Source: UBA4729 sp039931245
GTDB lineage: Bacteria > Patescibacteriota > Saccharimonadia > Saccharimonadales > UBA4665
Direction: 5' to 3'
Assembly: GCA_039931245.1 (NCBI GenBank)
Contig: JBDTSH010000016.1
Location: 124,001 to 188,000, forward strand
Length of the DNA stretch: 64,000 nucleotides
A program made the translations under genes and the position numbers. The notes beneath the pieces were generated by a model. It was not told the DNA's origin, made no database searches, and was given only the letters and a program-made list of their open reading frames with translations. The number at the start of each line of letters is the position of its first letter. Positions within the stretch are counted from its first letter, which is position 1. Shown here in pieces: positions 17,279 through 26,689 of the stretch.

Positions 17279-17580
17279 GTTGTCTGCTCGTAACTTAGCA
17301 CAAAGAATTAATAAATAACAAATGTATAGGATTATAAATAAATGCAAACGACATAAATGAACAAATACTTACTTTGATAGGGAGTGTCGACTTTGACCCG
17401 CAGCAGGTGTTGCTTACGTTTTATTCAACGGTTGTGGTGAGACGCATATTTACTCTATTAAGGTTCTAGCGCTTGATCCTCCGTTAGTAGCCCCAATTTG
17501 AGTAAATAAAACCTCCCGGTTTAACCTGAAAAGGTCATGTCGCATCTTGTTGGCTGGGGCTAGTGGACGCACTTCGAACT

Positions 17581-18009
17581 TTAACGAGCACCTAAGCCGT
17601 TAATTATAGCTGTGTGAAGGTCTGGCAAATTCAAACTCTTAGATTCGGATATAGTCACCCATTGGTAGTCGGTATGTTCCCAGCTCAAAACCACCTTGCT
17701 GCTAGTTGTGCGAGCCGAGAAGCCAATGATAATTGCTTCGTCGGCGCCTTCCTGTTCCAAACAGGTTTGGATTGGCAAGAGGGTACTTATGGATAACCCC
17801 GTCTCTTCTTTTACTTCACGAACAGCCGATACTTTTGGATTCTCGCCCCGATCGACTCCGCCGCCGGGAAGGTCCCAGCGACCGGGATGTGGGGTCTTAG
17901 CCGATCGTCTGATTAATAGAAGCTTGTCATCAGGACCGAAAACCACCACTTTGACGCCAGCTAAAAAATAAATCGGCTTGAAAATGTAGTTTGGATCATA
18001 TCTATTCAT
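17581..18009 (-). CDS. NUDIX hydrolase
   Basis: 142 residues with the full Nudix box GGGVDRGENPKVSAVREVKE + ETG at ~50-72. NUDIX enzymes cleave nucleoside diphosphates linked to another moiety, including oxidised NTPs. TTTGATAGAGT ends 6 bases before ATG 18009, the leaderless arrangement. Part of the local group of nucleotide-processing genes. Confidence 0.9.
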   Translation of the reverse strand: MNRYDPNYIFKPIYFLAGVKVVVFGPDDKLLLIRRSAKTPHPGRWDLPGGGVDRGENPKVSAVREVKEETGLSISTLLPIQTCLEQEGADEAIIIGFSARTTSSKVVLSWEHTDYQWVTISESKSLNLPDLHTAIINGLGAR

Positions 18010-18123
18010 ACAACTACTCTATCAAATAAATGGACTTCGCTAGAAGTCTTTTTATATTGCTTATGCTTGGGTGAGCGTGGTGGCTCAGTGTAGAACCTTG
18101 ATTATCAACTATGCAGCCGTCAG

Positions 18124-18738
18124 CTATGGTCTTACGGCGTCAATTAACAACCAGTCCGGCCGATCCTTCCCCCGATAGTCGTCGATTACGACTATGTCGA
18201 CATCTTTAAAGCCAATGCTAGTTAGTAATTTCTGGATATCCTCCGCTTCCCAAAAACAAAAGTAACGAGGAACATCCAATTTACGTTCCGTAATCTCTTC
18301 ACCTCTACCCGCCTTTAAACTAAAGGCAATGCGTGCACTGGGCTTTAATGCTTCGTAGACTTTTTCTAGTACGTCTTTCAGTTGAACACGATTGAAGTGC
18401 AGAAACACTGCGTCAGCAAACACCATGTCGTAGCCAAAGCCTAAGTCATCCGTAATTGCGTTGAGTAATCGGGCGTTCCTGCCGGTTTTGTTAAGATGAT
18501 CTACAAAACCCCGACTAGCATCGGTTAATTCTAAGGCATAGCCTCGAGATGTAAAATAATCAGCGTCTTTGCCTGAGCCACTTCCAATTTCTAAGATTTT
18601 TGCACTTTGATCTAGCTTGCTCAGGTTTTTATCAATCCAATTCTTGAGGTCACCATCCACTTTTTGTGGAGATGTATCAATATATTTGGAGACAGTCTTG
18701 TTATACCCAGCTACTGTTTGGTCGTTAGAGTCATTCAT
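18124..18738 (-). CDS. class I SAM-dependent methyltransferase
   Basis: 204 residues. ILEIGSGSGKDADYF is motif I (SAM binding), followed by LELTDASRGFVDHL, DMVFADAVFLHF and a Methyltransf_25-like C-terminal half. Substrate unknown. TATGAT ends 6 bases before ATG 18738; this selects 18738 over the upstream in-frame ATG 18753, which lies within the promoter. Ends 200 bases before tRNA-Gln on the same strand. Confidence 0.85.
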   Translation of the reverse strand: MNDSNDQTVAGYNKTVSKYIDTSPQKVDGDLKNWIDKNLSKLDQSAKILEIGSGSGKDADYFTSRGYALELTDASRGFVDHLNKTGRNARLLNAITDDLGFGYDMVFADAVFLHFNRVQLKDVLEKVYEALKPSARIAFSLKAGRGEEITERKLDVPRYFCFWEAEDIQKLLTSIGFKDVDIVVIDDYRGKDRPDWLLIDAVRP

Positions 18739-18841
18739 TGATTTATCATACATATTTAATGTGTATTAAAAAATACTTCTTAAGAAGTCTAGGTTCTAGC
18801 GTCTATCATGGCTGATTTGAAAAAACTGATCAGAGAAACAT

Positions 18842-18916
18842 TGGCTGGGGCGGAGGGATTCGAACCCCCGAATGCCAGTACCAAAAACTGGTGCCTTACC
18901 ACTTGGCCACGCCCCA
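18842..18916 (-). tRNA. tRNA-Gln (TTG)
   Basis: Cloverleaf on the minus strand: acceptor TGGGGCG pairs with CGCCCCA, D arm GGCCAAGTGGTAAGGC, anticodon stem CCAGT/ACTGG with loop TTTTGGT (anticodon TTG), T arm GGGGGTTCGAATCCCTC, discriminator G and an encoded CCA (18842-18844). Confidence 0.95.
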
Positions 18917-18983
18917 CTATTAATTAAGATCGTCACCGTTTGTAACGAACTCGAGGCATTATAGCGAATATTAGCTATCAGAG

Positions 18984-19751
18984 CTAGTAGTTCTCGCCGC
19001 CGGTGACGTGAAAAAACTCTTCAAGAGTGCTTATGCCTTTCGCGTGCATTTCTTGGCTTAGCTCTGTTCCAACGTATCGAATGTGCCACGGTTCGTAGGA
19101 GTAGCCGGTGATATTTTGCTTATCAGCTGGGTAACGAACGATGAAACCGAAGCGGTAGCTATTGGCGGCGAGCCACTTCCCTTCGGCAGTCGAGGCGTAG
19201 CATTGCTCAACATCGCAGGCCGGGTCACTACTACCACCGAGATCGGCTGCTAACCCCGTTTGATGTTCACTGTAGCCTGGTCGGGCACTCTGAGAGTCGG
19301 CCACGGCAAGTCCCTGCTGCGTAACATACCTATTGTATAAGCTCCCCTGATAGCCGTAAGAACGATAGCCGCTTTGCAGGTTCAAGTTAATAGCTTCGCT
19401 TTTAGCGGCGGAGAAAAGGGTGTTAAGAGCGCTGGCCGTATCGCTTCGCACGTATTCCTCGGAGCTAGTGATATTAGAGCGGAGTGGTATATTCGGCACC
19501 ACCAGTTTACTCGGGACATAGTTGGGAGGATTCAAAGCATGTTGCTTATTGGTGATCACCCAAAGGCTGTTCGGGTCGTTTGTCGAGTAAAGCGTAGAGT
19601 TAAAGACCGGTCGTTTCACAGGTGACGGTGTTGGGGACGCTTTGACAGCAGTGGTTGGGTGGGGAGCACTAACGTGTGCGGGGCGGCCGAAGAGAAAGGC
19701 GCCGATCAGACCACTAGCAACCAGGAGCACGACTAGTAGATATTTTTTCAT
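18984..19751 (-). CDS. VanY-type D-alanyl-D-alanine carboxypeptidase
   Basis: 255 residues. Signal anchor at ~4-22, Pro/Thr linker, then an M15 peptidase: SEHQTGLAADL is the SxHxxGxAxD zinc motif and EPWHIRYVG the second metal-ligand motif, both intact. It trims D-Ala from peptidoglycan stem peptides outside the membrane. ATG 19751 gives a clean signal peptide (MKKYLLVVLL); TGTACAAT lies 13 bases upstream, so the upstream ATG 19766 would fall on the -10. Shares a ~70-base divergent promoter region with the hydrolase gene at 19836. Confidence 0.9.
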   Translation of the reverse strand: MKKYLLVVLLVASGLIGAFLFGRPAHVSAPHPTTAVKASPTPSPVKRPVFNSTLYSTNDPNSLWVITNKQHALNPPNYVPSKLVVPNIPLRSNITSSEEYVRSDTASALNTLFSAAKSEAINLNLQSGYRSYGYQGSLYNRYVTQQGLAVADSQSARPGYSEHQTGLAADLGGSSDPACDVEQCYASTAEGKWLAANSYRFGFIVRYPADKQNITGYSYEPWHIRYVGTELSQEMHAKGISTLEEFFHVTGGENY

Positions 19752-19835
19752 AATTACAGCTATCATTGTACAGCATGCCTTCGTCGATAACTGGCTAAAG
19801 CTATCAAAATTTGTTACAGTTTGGGTAACTTTGGT

Positions 19836-20768
19836 ATGAGTAAAACAATCTTAACTAGTACGGCCGAGCACGTCGAGCCATTAAACATTAACGGCTTAGA
19901 TGGTCGTGTTTTACGCCTGCCAGCTCCTAAGAATAGGCCGCGCGAAATTCTTCTGCTCTATGGCAGCCATGCTAACCTGGAACGCATGTTTGGCCTGGCT
20001 GAAGAGTTTAATAAGTTTGGGGCCATTACGTTGCCCGATTTGCCGGGCTTTGGGGGTATGGACAGTTTGTACACTATTGGCCGTAAGCCAGATGTCGACA
20101 CCATGGCTGATTATTTGGCTGCGTTTATCAAAATGCGCTATAAGCGCCGTCGTTTTACGATAATAGGTATGTCATACGGATTTATTGTGGCCACTCGTAT
20201 GCTACAGCTTTATCCGGCGATTGCGAAGAATGTCGAGTTCATCGTGAGCATTGTCGGTTTCGTGCATAAAGATGATTTTAAGATCTCCCAACGCAATCTT
20301 TTTTTGATGAAATTGGGCACCACAATTTTGCAGCATCGACTGCCGTGTCTCATTGCTCAAGCGGCCATCAAGGGACCGACGATTCGGGCGACCTACAATT
20401 TCGTGGCCGACCGTCACGCCAAATTGAAAGATGCCGATGAGAGTGAACGACAGCGACGAATCGATTTTGAAATCGTGCTCTGGAAATGTAACGATCTGCG
20501 AACGTATTTTTACACGGCCCACTCTATGTTTCACTTGGATTTGTGCGACAAGCAAGCAGCGGTTCCGGTGTACCACGTCGCCGTATCGAACGATCAGTAT
20601 CTCGACAATACGATAGTCGAGCAGCATTTGGCCATTGTCTACCCTGTCGTCCACGTTATCCCGGTATCGTTGGCTGCCCACATGCCGACTATCGTCGCTA
20701 CCGCCAAAGACGCCGCGCCGTTCATACCCCGTAAATTACGTACAATCTTAGCTCGTGCCGCGAAATGA
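19836..20768 (+). CDS. alpha/beta hydrolase
   Basis: 310 residues. LLLYGSHANLERMFGLAEEF (oxyanion region), LPDLPGFGGM and the nucleophile elbow IIGMSYGF (G-x-S-x-G) mark an alpha/beta hydrolase. No signal peptide, so cytosolic. First gene of a rightward series with two GT4 glycosyltransferases; its stop is 13 bases before the next start, suggesting joint action on a glycolipid or cell-envelope precursor. TTGTTACAGT lies about 15 bases upstream of ATG 19836. Confidence 0.75.
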   Translation: MSKTILTSTAEHVEPLNINGLDGRVLRLPAPKNRPREILLLYGSHANLERMFGLAEEFNKFGAITLPDLPGFGGMDSLYTIGRKPDVDTMADYLAAFIKMRYKRRRFTIIGMSYGFIVATRMLQLYPAIAKNVEFIVSIVGFVHKDDFKISQRNLFLMKLGTTILQHRLPCLIAQAAIKGPTIRATYNFVADRHAKLKDADESERQRRIDFEIVLWKCNDLRTYFYTAHSMFHLDLCDKQAAVPVYHVAVSNDQYLDNTIVEQHLAIVYPVVHVIPVSLAAHMPTIVATAKDAAPFIPRKLRTILARAAK

Positions 20769-20781
20769 TATACTAATGAGA

Positions 20782-21927
20782 ATGAAAATTGGAATCGTCT
20801 GTCCTTACAATATCCTCAAAGATGGAGGTGTTCAGGAACACGTGAAGTCACTGCAGGCTGAATTGCTACTGCGTGGCTATGAGGCCAAGATCATCACTCC
20901 GATGCCGCGCGATTTTCATGAGGTGCCAGATCTACCCAATGTTATCTTTGTTGGTACCTCGACTGATTTTCATTCACCAACGCATACCAGTGCGCAAGTT
21001 TCTGCGATAGCCGATACGGACACCATCGATCAAGTTTTGACGACCGAACAGTTCGATATATTGCACTTTCACGAACCGTGGATACCGATGTTGAGCCGGC
21101 AAATTTTGCAACGTTCCTCGAGTATAAATATCGCTACCTTCCACGCTAAGATTCCCGAGACATTGATGAGCCGAACAGTTATTCGGGTGGTCACTCCATA
21201 TATGAAATCGTGCCTGAAGTACATCCACGAGTACACGGCCGTTTCGACTTCGGCGGCCGAGTATGTCGGTGGACTTACCGACGAGCCGATTACTATCATA
21301 CCTAATGGCATAGACCTCGGACATTATAAGTATCAGAAAAAAGCTGAGCTGTCCGACGACCAAGCTAAAATGATTCTATTTATCGGTCGGCTCGAGCGCC
21401 GTAAAGGCGTCAAATATCTGCTCCATGCTTATCAGGAGCTGACCCGCGAAAATCCCAATTTAAAATTAGTCATTGCTGGCGACGGCCCCGATCGTGAGAA
21501 GTTGATGCTATTAGCAGAAGACCTTAGACTGCCGAATGTGACATTTTTAGGCTATATTTCTGATGAACTCAAGATGCAACTACTGCATGACGCCTCCGTA
21601 TTTTGCTCGCCTGCAGTATTTGGTGAGAGTTTCGGTATCGTATTGTTGGAAGCGATGGCAACTGGTACTGTCGTGGTGGCCGGCAACAACTCGGGTTACA
21701 CCGATGTCATGCAAGGCGTCGGTGCACTATCGATAATTAACCCACATGACAGCGTGGAATTTGCCCGCCGGCTCGAAACGCTGTTGTATGAACCTGCCTT
21801 GTGTACCCTGTGGCAAAAGTGGGCGACCAAGTATGTCAAACAGTTCAGTTACTCCAACATCGTCGATCGCTACGAAGAATTATATGCCGAAGCTTTGAAC
21901 CACGATCGTGATGAGTCAACAGTCTAA
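20782..21927 (+). CDS. GT4 family glycosyltransferase (PimA-like)
   Basis: 381 residues. N-terminal MKIGIVCPYNILKDGGVQEH and the C-terminal donor site ERRKGVKYLLHA, AGDGPDREKL, FCSPAVFGESFGIVLLEAMA (E-x7-E) are typical of GT-B family 4 enzymes such as PimA, which transfer mannose or other sugars from nucleotide donors to lipid acceptors at the membrane. TGATATACT ends 7 bases before ATG 20782, favouring this start over ATG 20776. Followed by a second GT4 with a 17-base overlap. Confidence 0.85.
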   Translation: MKIGIVCPYNILKDGGVQEHVKSLQAELLLRGYEAKIITPMPRDFHEVPDLPNVIFVGTSTDFHSPTHTSAQVSAIADTDTIDQVLTTEQFDILHFHEPWIPMLSRQILQRSSSINIATFHAKIPETLMSRTVIRVVTPYMKSCLKYIHEYTAVSTSAAEYVGGLTDEPITIIPNGIDLGHYKYQKKAELSDDQAKMILFIGRLERRKGVKYLLHAYQELTRENPNLKLVIAGDGPDREKLMLLAEDLRLPNVTFLGYISDELKMQLLHDASVFCSPAVFGESFGIVLLEAMATGTVVVAGNNSGYTDVMQGVGALSIINPHDSVEFARRLETLLYEPALCTLWQKWATKYVKQFSYSNIVDRYEELYAEALNHDRDESTV

Positions 21928-23062
21928 GCTCAAAATTGGTTTAGTGTTCGATGATTCTCTCGATAAGCCAGACGGTGTACAGCAGTATGTTCTCGGTATA
22001 GGGGCTTGGCTGAGCAGCCAGGGACACGAAGTCCACTATCTGGTCGGTCAGACCGCCCGCCAAGACGTTCCGCACATTCATAGCCTTAGCCGAAATCTCA
22101 GAGTAAGCTTTAACGGTAATCGCTTATCTATACCGCTGCCGGCCAGCCGACGCCGCCTCAAAGCTTTATTGGACCGCGAGCAATACGACGTTTTACACAT
22201 TCAGACTCCCTATAGCCCATGGCTAGCCCACCGACTCATACTCGCCGCCGGACCGCGCACTGCTATTTTTGGAACATTTCATATCGTGGCTTATTCCAAG
22301 CTCGTCCATTTCGCCACTCGGGGGCTGGCCTGGTGGACGCGCCGCTCGAGTCGGCACTTTGACACTTTGTTCAGCGTTTCGACGGCCGCCCAAGCCTATG
22401 CAATGGCCACCTACGGCTTGCCGAGTACGGTGCTATCTAATGTCGTTGATTACCAGCGCTTTCATGCCGCGTCGCCGCGCCAGCCCCGCCCGGTTGGGCT
22501 TAGAATTTTATTCTTGGGGCGACTCGTGCCACGCAAGGGTTGCCAGGTGCTGTTAGCGGCTATCGCTGAATTGGTAGCGACTCGGCCGGCGCTGCTGCCT
22601 TTTACGGTCATGATTTGCGGTAAAGGCCCACTCATGTCTAGCCTGAAAGAATACGTCCGTACGTCTGGCATAGTTGACCTAGTTGAATTTGTCGGCTTTG
22701 TCAGCGAAGCCGATAAGCCGAGCTACTATGCGTCGGCCGATATTGCGGTGTTCCCCAGTTCGGGCGGTGAAAGTTTTGGCATTGTGCTGATAGAAGCGAT
22801 GGCCAGCGGACACTCGGCGGTTTTGGCGGGCGATAATAGCGGCTATCGTTCGGTAATGGGTGACCGCCCCGAGCTGATATTCGATTCCAAAAATGTCCAC
22901 GGATTGGCTGTAAAACTAGAAACGTATCTGACCGATACGCCGCTCCGACAGGCCGCGGCTGACTGGGGTGAAAAATATAGCCAGCAGTTTGACACCACGG
23001 TTGTCGGTACGCAATTGGTCGCCGCCTACAAATTGGCATTGCAGAAACGGCGCACTCGATAG
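21911..23062 (+). CDS. GT4 family glycosyltransferase (second copy)
   Basis: 383 residues. Same GT-B layout: KIGLVFDDSLDKPDGVQQYV at the N-terminus, RLVPRKGCQVLLAAI and FPSSGGESFGIVLIEAMASG in the donor domain. Overlaps the preceding GT4 by 17 bases and so is probably translated from the same mRNA; the two may add successive sugars to one acceptor, as PimA and PimB do. Divergence from its neighbour suggests different acceptors rather than a recent duplicate. Confidence 0.85.
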   Translation: MSQQSKLKIGLVFDDSLDKPDGVQQYVLGIGAWLSSQGHEVHYLVGQTARQDVPHIHSLSRNLRVSFNGNRLSIPLPASRRRLKALLDREQYDVLHIQTPYSPWLAHRLILAAGPRTAIFGTFHIVAYSKLVHFATRGLAWWTRRSSRHFDTLFSVSTAAQAYAMATYGLPSTVLSNVVDYQRFHAASPRQPRPVGLRILFLGRLVPRKGCQVLLAAIAELVATRPALLPFTVMICGKGPLMSSLKEYVRTSGIVDLVEFVGFVSEADKPSYYASADIAVFPSSGGESFGIVLIEAMASGHSAVLAGDNSGYRSVMGDRPELIFDSKNVHGLAVKLETYLTDTPLRQAAADWGEKYSQQFDTTVVGTQLVAAYKLALQKRRTR

Positions 23063-23073
23063 ATAATAGGTTT

Positions 23074-24204
23074 ATGTTCCTCCGCACTCGTCCAAAAGCT
23101 GCTTCCGAAGTTGCCATCACCGTATCTGTTGAAACTTTTGCTAAGGTCATCGCGATGGTCGTCGGTACAATTGTATTGCTACTCGCGGTCCACCGAGCAT
23201 CTCACGCCCTACTGTTGATCTTTTTCGCTTTCTTCCTGGCGCTCGCCTTAAATGCTCCCGTTAATTGGGTGAGCCAGCGATTACCCGGTAAACGGCGAGG
23301 TAGCCGGGCGCTGGCGACTTCCTTGTCTTATCTGTTGGTCATCGTGTTGCTCGGTGCTTTCCTAGGTAGCTTAGTGCCGCCACTGGCGCGCCAGACTCAA
23401 AGTTTGATAAGTGCCGCCCCACACCTGGTGCGCGATTTTGGGAATCAAGACAGCCAAGCCGGTCGAATCGTTCGCCGTTACCACCTCCAAAACGAGGTCA
23501 CTAGCGTTTCGAATCAATTGTCGGCCCGGCTCAAGAATGCCGGTGGTAGCGCCTTTTCGACTGTTCAACGAGTCGGCGGCAGCGTCTTTGCCCTGGTCAC
23601 AATATTGGTTTTGACGTTTATGATGCTCGTGGAGGGTCCGTCCTGGCTGCTGTTTTTGCGGGATCTTATCCCCGATCACCGTCACCATCTGGCTGACCGC
23701 TTAGCCCGCGACATGTACGGTGTCATCAAAGGTTTTGTCAACGGCCAAGTCACACTGGCGGCTCTGGCGGCCGTGTTAATCTCACCCGCCTTGTTTATTC
23801 TGCATATTAGCTACCCGATCGCCCTAGTTGTCATAATATTTATCTGCGGGCTCATCCCTATGGTCGGCCACACCATCGGCGCTATTATCGTGACAATAGT
23901 AGCCCTGTTTCAATCGACCAGTGCCGCAATTATTATCCTCGCTTACTACATTCTCTATCAGCAGGTCGAGAACTATTTGGTGCAGCCTCGCATCCAAGCC
24001 AATTCGACGAACATGTCGCCGCTACTTGTTTTTATTGCTGTCGTCATCGGCGTCAGCTTCGGTGGCCTGTTCGGCGCACTTATTGCCATCCCGTTTGCGG
24101 GTTGCTTACGAATCTTGGTACTCGAATATCTACGAAATCAAAAAACTATCGATGGCCCGTACATCCGTGAGGCCATTAAAGAATCTACAATCGATACCAA
24201 ATAG
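23074..24204 (+). CDS. AI-2E family transporter
   Basis: 376 residues, about seven to eight transmembrane helices with a large soluble loop at ~90-170, and the C-terminal signature region YYILYQQVENYLVQPRIQA...SPLLVFIAVVIGVSFGG, diagnostic of the AI-2E/PerM family (PF01594). Members export small molecules or act as Na+/H+ antiporters; the autoinducer role is not general. Starts 11 bases after the GT4 gene and ends in a 20-base convergent overlap with cysS. Confidence 0.9.
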   Translation: MFLRTRPKAASEVAITVSVETFAKVIAMVVGTIVLLLAVHRASHALLLIFFAFFLALALNAPVNWVSQRLPGKRRGSRALATSLSYLLVIVLLGAFLGSLVPPLARQTQSLISAAPHLVRDFGNQDSQAGRIVRRYHLQNEVTSVSNQLSARLKNAGGSAFSTVQRVGGSVFALVTILVLTFMMLVEGPSWLLFLRDLIPDHRHHLADRLARDMYGVIKGFVNGQVTLAALAAVLISPALFILHISYPIALVVIIFICGLIPMVGHTIGAIIVTIVALFQSTSAAIIILAYYILYQQVENYLVQPRIQANSTNMSPLLVFIAVVIGVSFGGLFGALIAIPFAGCLRILVLEYLRNQKTIDGPYIREAIKESTIDTK

Positions 24205-25588
24205 GTCCACTAGGCAAATCCCGAATACCGACGCCCTGTTTGGCTAGCTCGCCGCGTAGAGTATCCGACATGGGCCAATCACTCCTGGCACGAGCGGCCT
24301 GTCGTTCAATTATTAGTTTAGTCAGTTCGTTGTTCAGCGGATCAGTTTGGACGTCGATGCCCAGGACACTCCGCAGATAGTTGAGAAATTCACTAAAAAC
24401 GGCGGCCGATTGGTCGGTCAGCAGTTGAATTTCAATTTCGGAAAATAGCTCGTCGATTAGCTTGAGCGCCCGGGGTGTATTTATGTCGTTTTGTAGCTGG
24501 TGGTTGATTGCCTGCTGGGCCGTCTCAATCAGCGACGACATTGAGTCGGAGTTTTCGAGCGGCTGGGTCTGCCACAGCAGCGACCCGACTGACTGCCAGT
24601 GGTGTAGCCGATTTTGGGCCGCCATCAGGCTATCCCAACTGAACTTGGCTTGGGAGCGATAGTGCGATTCGTGGACGTGCAAGCGGATTGCGTCAGTCGT
24701 GATGCCTTTATCGGTAATATCTTGCAAGCGAATACCATTGCCGAGGCTTTTGGATATTTTCTCGCCATTGACCGTGACGTGGTTACTGTGAAACCAGCTA
24801 TTGGCAAAGCGTTTACCGGTAGCGGCTTCACTTTGGGCGATTTCATTAGTGTGATGCACGGGTATATGATCGATGCCGCCGGTGTGGATGTCGAGCGTGT
24901 CGCCAAGATACTTCATACTCATGGCCGAACATTCAATATGCCAGCCGGGAAAGCCTTTGCCCCAAGGGCTGTCCCATTCCATATCGCGGACCCGGTCGGC
25001 GGGTGAAAATTTCCAGACGGCAAAGTCGGACGGATTATGCTTTTGGGGGTTCTGCTGAACGCGACCACTAGCCTGTTGCTCATCGAGATCGAGCCCGGCA
25101 AAAGCGCTGTAGCCGGTAAATTTGCTGGTGTCGTAGTAAACGCCGTCGTCAATAATGTAGGTGAAGCCTTTAGTTTCGAGTATTTTGATGAGCTCGATTT
25201 GCTCGGCAATGTGATCGGTGGCTTTTACTAAGTGATCGGGTGCAAGCATGTGTAGTTGGCGCATACCGTCGAGAAAATCATTTGTATAGTACTGAGCCAC
25301 CTCCCATGCCGTCTTGCCTTCGCGCTGGGCTCCTTTTTCCAACTTGTCTTCGCCATCATCGGCATCGGACACCAAGTGGCCGACATCCGTAATATTCATA
25401 ACCCACGTCGTCTGCAGTCCAGACGCCTTCAGGACGCGGATCAGGGTGTCCATGCGCACATAGTTAAACCAGTGGCCAATATGGGCGTAATCGTAGACGG
25501 TCGGGCCACAGGTATAAATCGTGATAAGAGGCGGCTGCAGTGGGATAATTTCGTCAATTTGTCTGGTGAGGGTATTGTACAATTTCAT
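24185..25588 (-). CDS. cysS: cysteinyl-tRNA synthetase
   Basis: 467 residues, normal length. TCGPTVYDYAHIGHWFNY contains the HIGH motif and the first zinc Cys; GWHIECSAMS and HHTNEIAQSEA carry the remaining zinc ligands; GEKISKSLGNG is the KMSKS loop. Charges tRNA-Cys. Starts 12 bases after the DHH phosphoesterase stop, with GGAAAC upstream, so it is co-transcribed with it. Unlike RecR and DnaX in this window, its zinc site is complete. Confidence 0.97.
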   Translation of the reverse strand: MKLYNTLTRQIDEIIPLQPPLITIYTCGPTVYDYAHIGHWFNYVRMDTLIRVLKASGLQTTWVMNITDVGHLVSDADDGEDKLEKGAQREGKTAWEVAQYYTNDFLDGMRQLHMLAPDHLVKATDHIAEQIELIKILETKGFTYIIDDGVYYDTSKFTGYSAFAGLDLDEQQASGRVQQNPQKHNPSDFAVWKFSPADRVRDMEWDSPWGKGFPGWHIECSAMSMKYLGDTLDIHTGGIDHIPVHHTNEIAQSEAATGKRFANSWFHSNHVTVNGEKISKSLGNGIRLQDITDKGITTDAIRLHVHESHYRSQAKFSWDSLMAAQNRLHHWQSVGSLLWQTQPLENSDSMSSLIETAQQAINHQLQNDINTPRALKLIDELFSEIEIQLLTDQSAAVFSEFLNYLRSVLGIDVQTDPLNNELTKLIIERQAARARSDWPMSDTLRGELAKQGVGIRDLPSGPIWYRL

Positions 25589-25600
25589 GTTTATTGTTTC

Positions 25601-26608
25601 CTATTCAAGTTTGGTAAGTAGATCGTCGGCGTAGCGTAAACATTCGGCCCGGACATCTTCAAAAGGTTTGCCGCCGATGACTTTAAAACCGCTGGCAAAC
25701 TTATGGCCGCCGCCGCCAAAGTGTTCAGCTAGGTCGGCCCCGACGCCCGCTCCGGGGTTACAGCGGATGGCGGCCGTTACTTTGCCATCGGTATAATGCT
25801 TAAAGACAATCGCGACGCGCACGCCAATCGTTTGCAACATATCACCGTGGATAAGGGGTGCTGGGTTATACAACGGACTGTAGAGGTTAATTTCGTTTTG
25901 AGGGATAGCAACGCTGACAATTGCTCCCTGGCTGCTAAATTGGGCCCGTGAAATAAGCATAGCTTTGTACTTAAAGATCTCGACAGGCATCTTCGAGTAT
26001 TCGCGTCGGAGCTCTTCGAGCTTGGACCGGTCAACACCATTATCGACGAGGCTACCCATCACGCGGTAGGTATCGGCCGAGGTGAGTTGATTGGTTAGTC
26101 CTTGAGTATCGCCGAGGATGGAACTCATAATAAACTCTTGGGCCGCTACCGGTAGGGGCCACTGCAGTTGCTGGGCTATCATAAAGAGAAGTTCTCCGGC
26201 CGAAGCCCGTCCGGCGTCGGTGATTTCCACCGTCGCAAACTGGATTGGGTTGTCGACGGTCTGGTGGTGATCGAGCACGATGCAAGGTTTGGCGGCTAGC
26301 CAGCTAATTTGACCGGTTTGCTCCAACTTCTCGAGTAATGTCATAGTGGAAGCATCGACGATAATACTGGCGTCAAATTGTTTGGGCATTTCTTTTTCGA
26401 CTCGATCCCAGCCAGGTAAATAGTGCAGGTAGCCGGGCATGTCGACGCCACAGTATAGGGTGGTCTGCTTGCCCATTTCGCCGAGGATATCTTCGAGTGC
26501 CAAAGCGCTACCGAGCGAATCGGCATCGGGGTTGTCGGCTTGGACGATGACGAGGTGACGGGCAGTTTGTAAAATATCTTGGATTTGGCTGGCTTTGGAG
26601 TAGGGCAT
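25601..26608 (-). CDS. DHH/DHHA1 phosphoesterase (NrnA-like)
   Basis: 335 residues. VLDHHQT is the DHH motif and FGGGGHKFASGF the DHHA1 GGGH motif; overall layout is that of NrnA-type nanoRNases/pAp or cyclic dinucleotide phosphodiesterases. Motif I reads QADNPDADSLGS where the family normally has HxxPDxDxxGS, so the first metal-ligand His is replaced. Activity may therefore be altered. TATACT ends 7 bases before ATG 26608 (leaderless pattern); cysS follows. Confidence 0.85.
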   Translation of the reverse strand: MPYSKASQIQDILQTARHLVIVQADNPDADSLGSALALEDILGEMGKQTTLYCGVDMPGYLHYLPGWDRVEKEMPKQFDASIIVDASTMTLLEKLEQTGQISWLAAKPCIVLDHHQTVDNPIQFATVEITDAGRASAGELLFMIAQQLQWPLPVAAQEFIMSSILGDTQGLTNQLTSADTYRVMGSLVDNGVDRSKLEELRREYSKMPVEIFKYKAMLISRAQFSSQGAIVSVAIPQNEINLYSPLYNPAPLIHGDMLQTIGVRVAIVFKHYTDGKVTAAIRCNPGAGVGADLAEHFGGGGHKFASGFKVIGGKPFEDVRAECLRYADDLLTKLE

Positions 26609-26689
26609 ACCTAACAGTATAGGTCACTCTCCGCTCTTGACTATCATTTAGCATAAAATTAACCATGGGGAGCGCCCGCTCGGCTTAGT

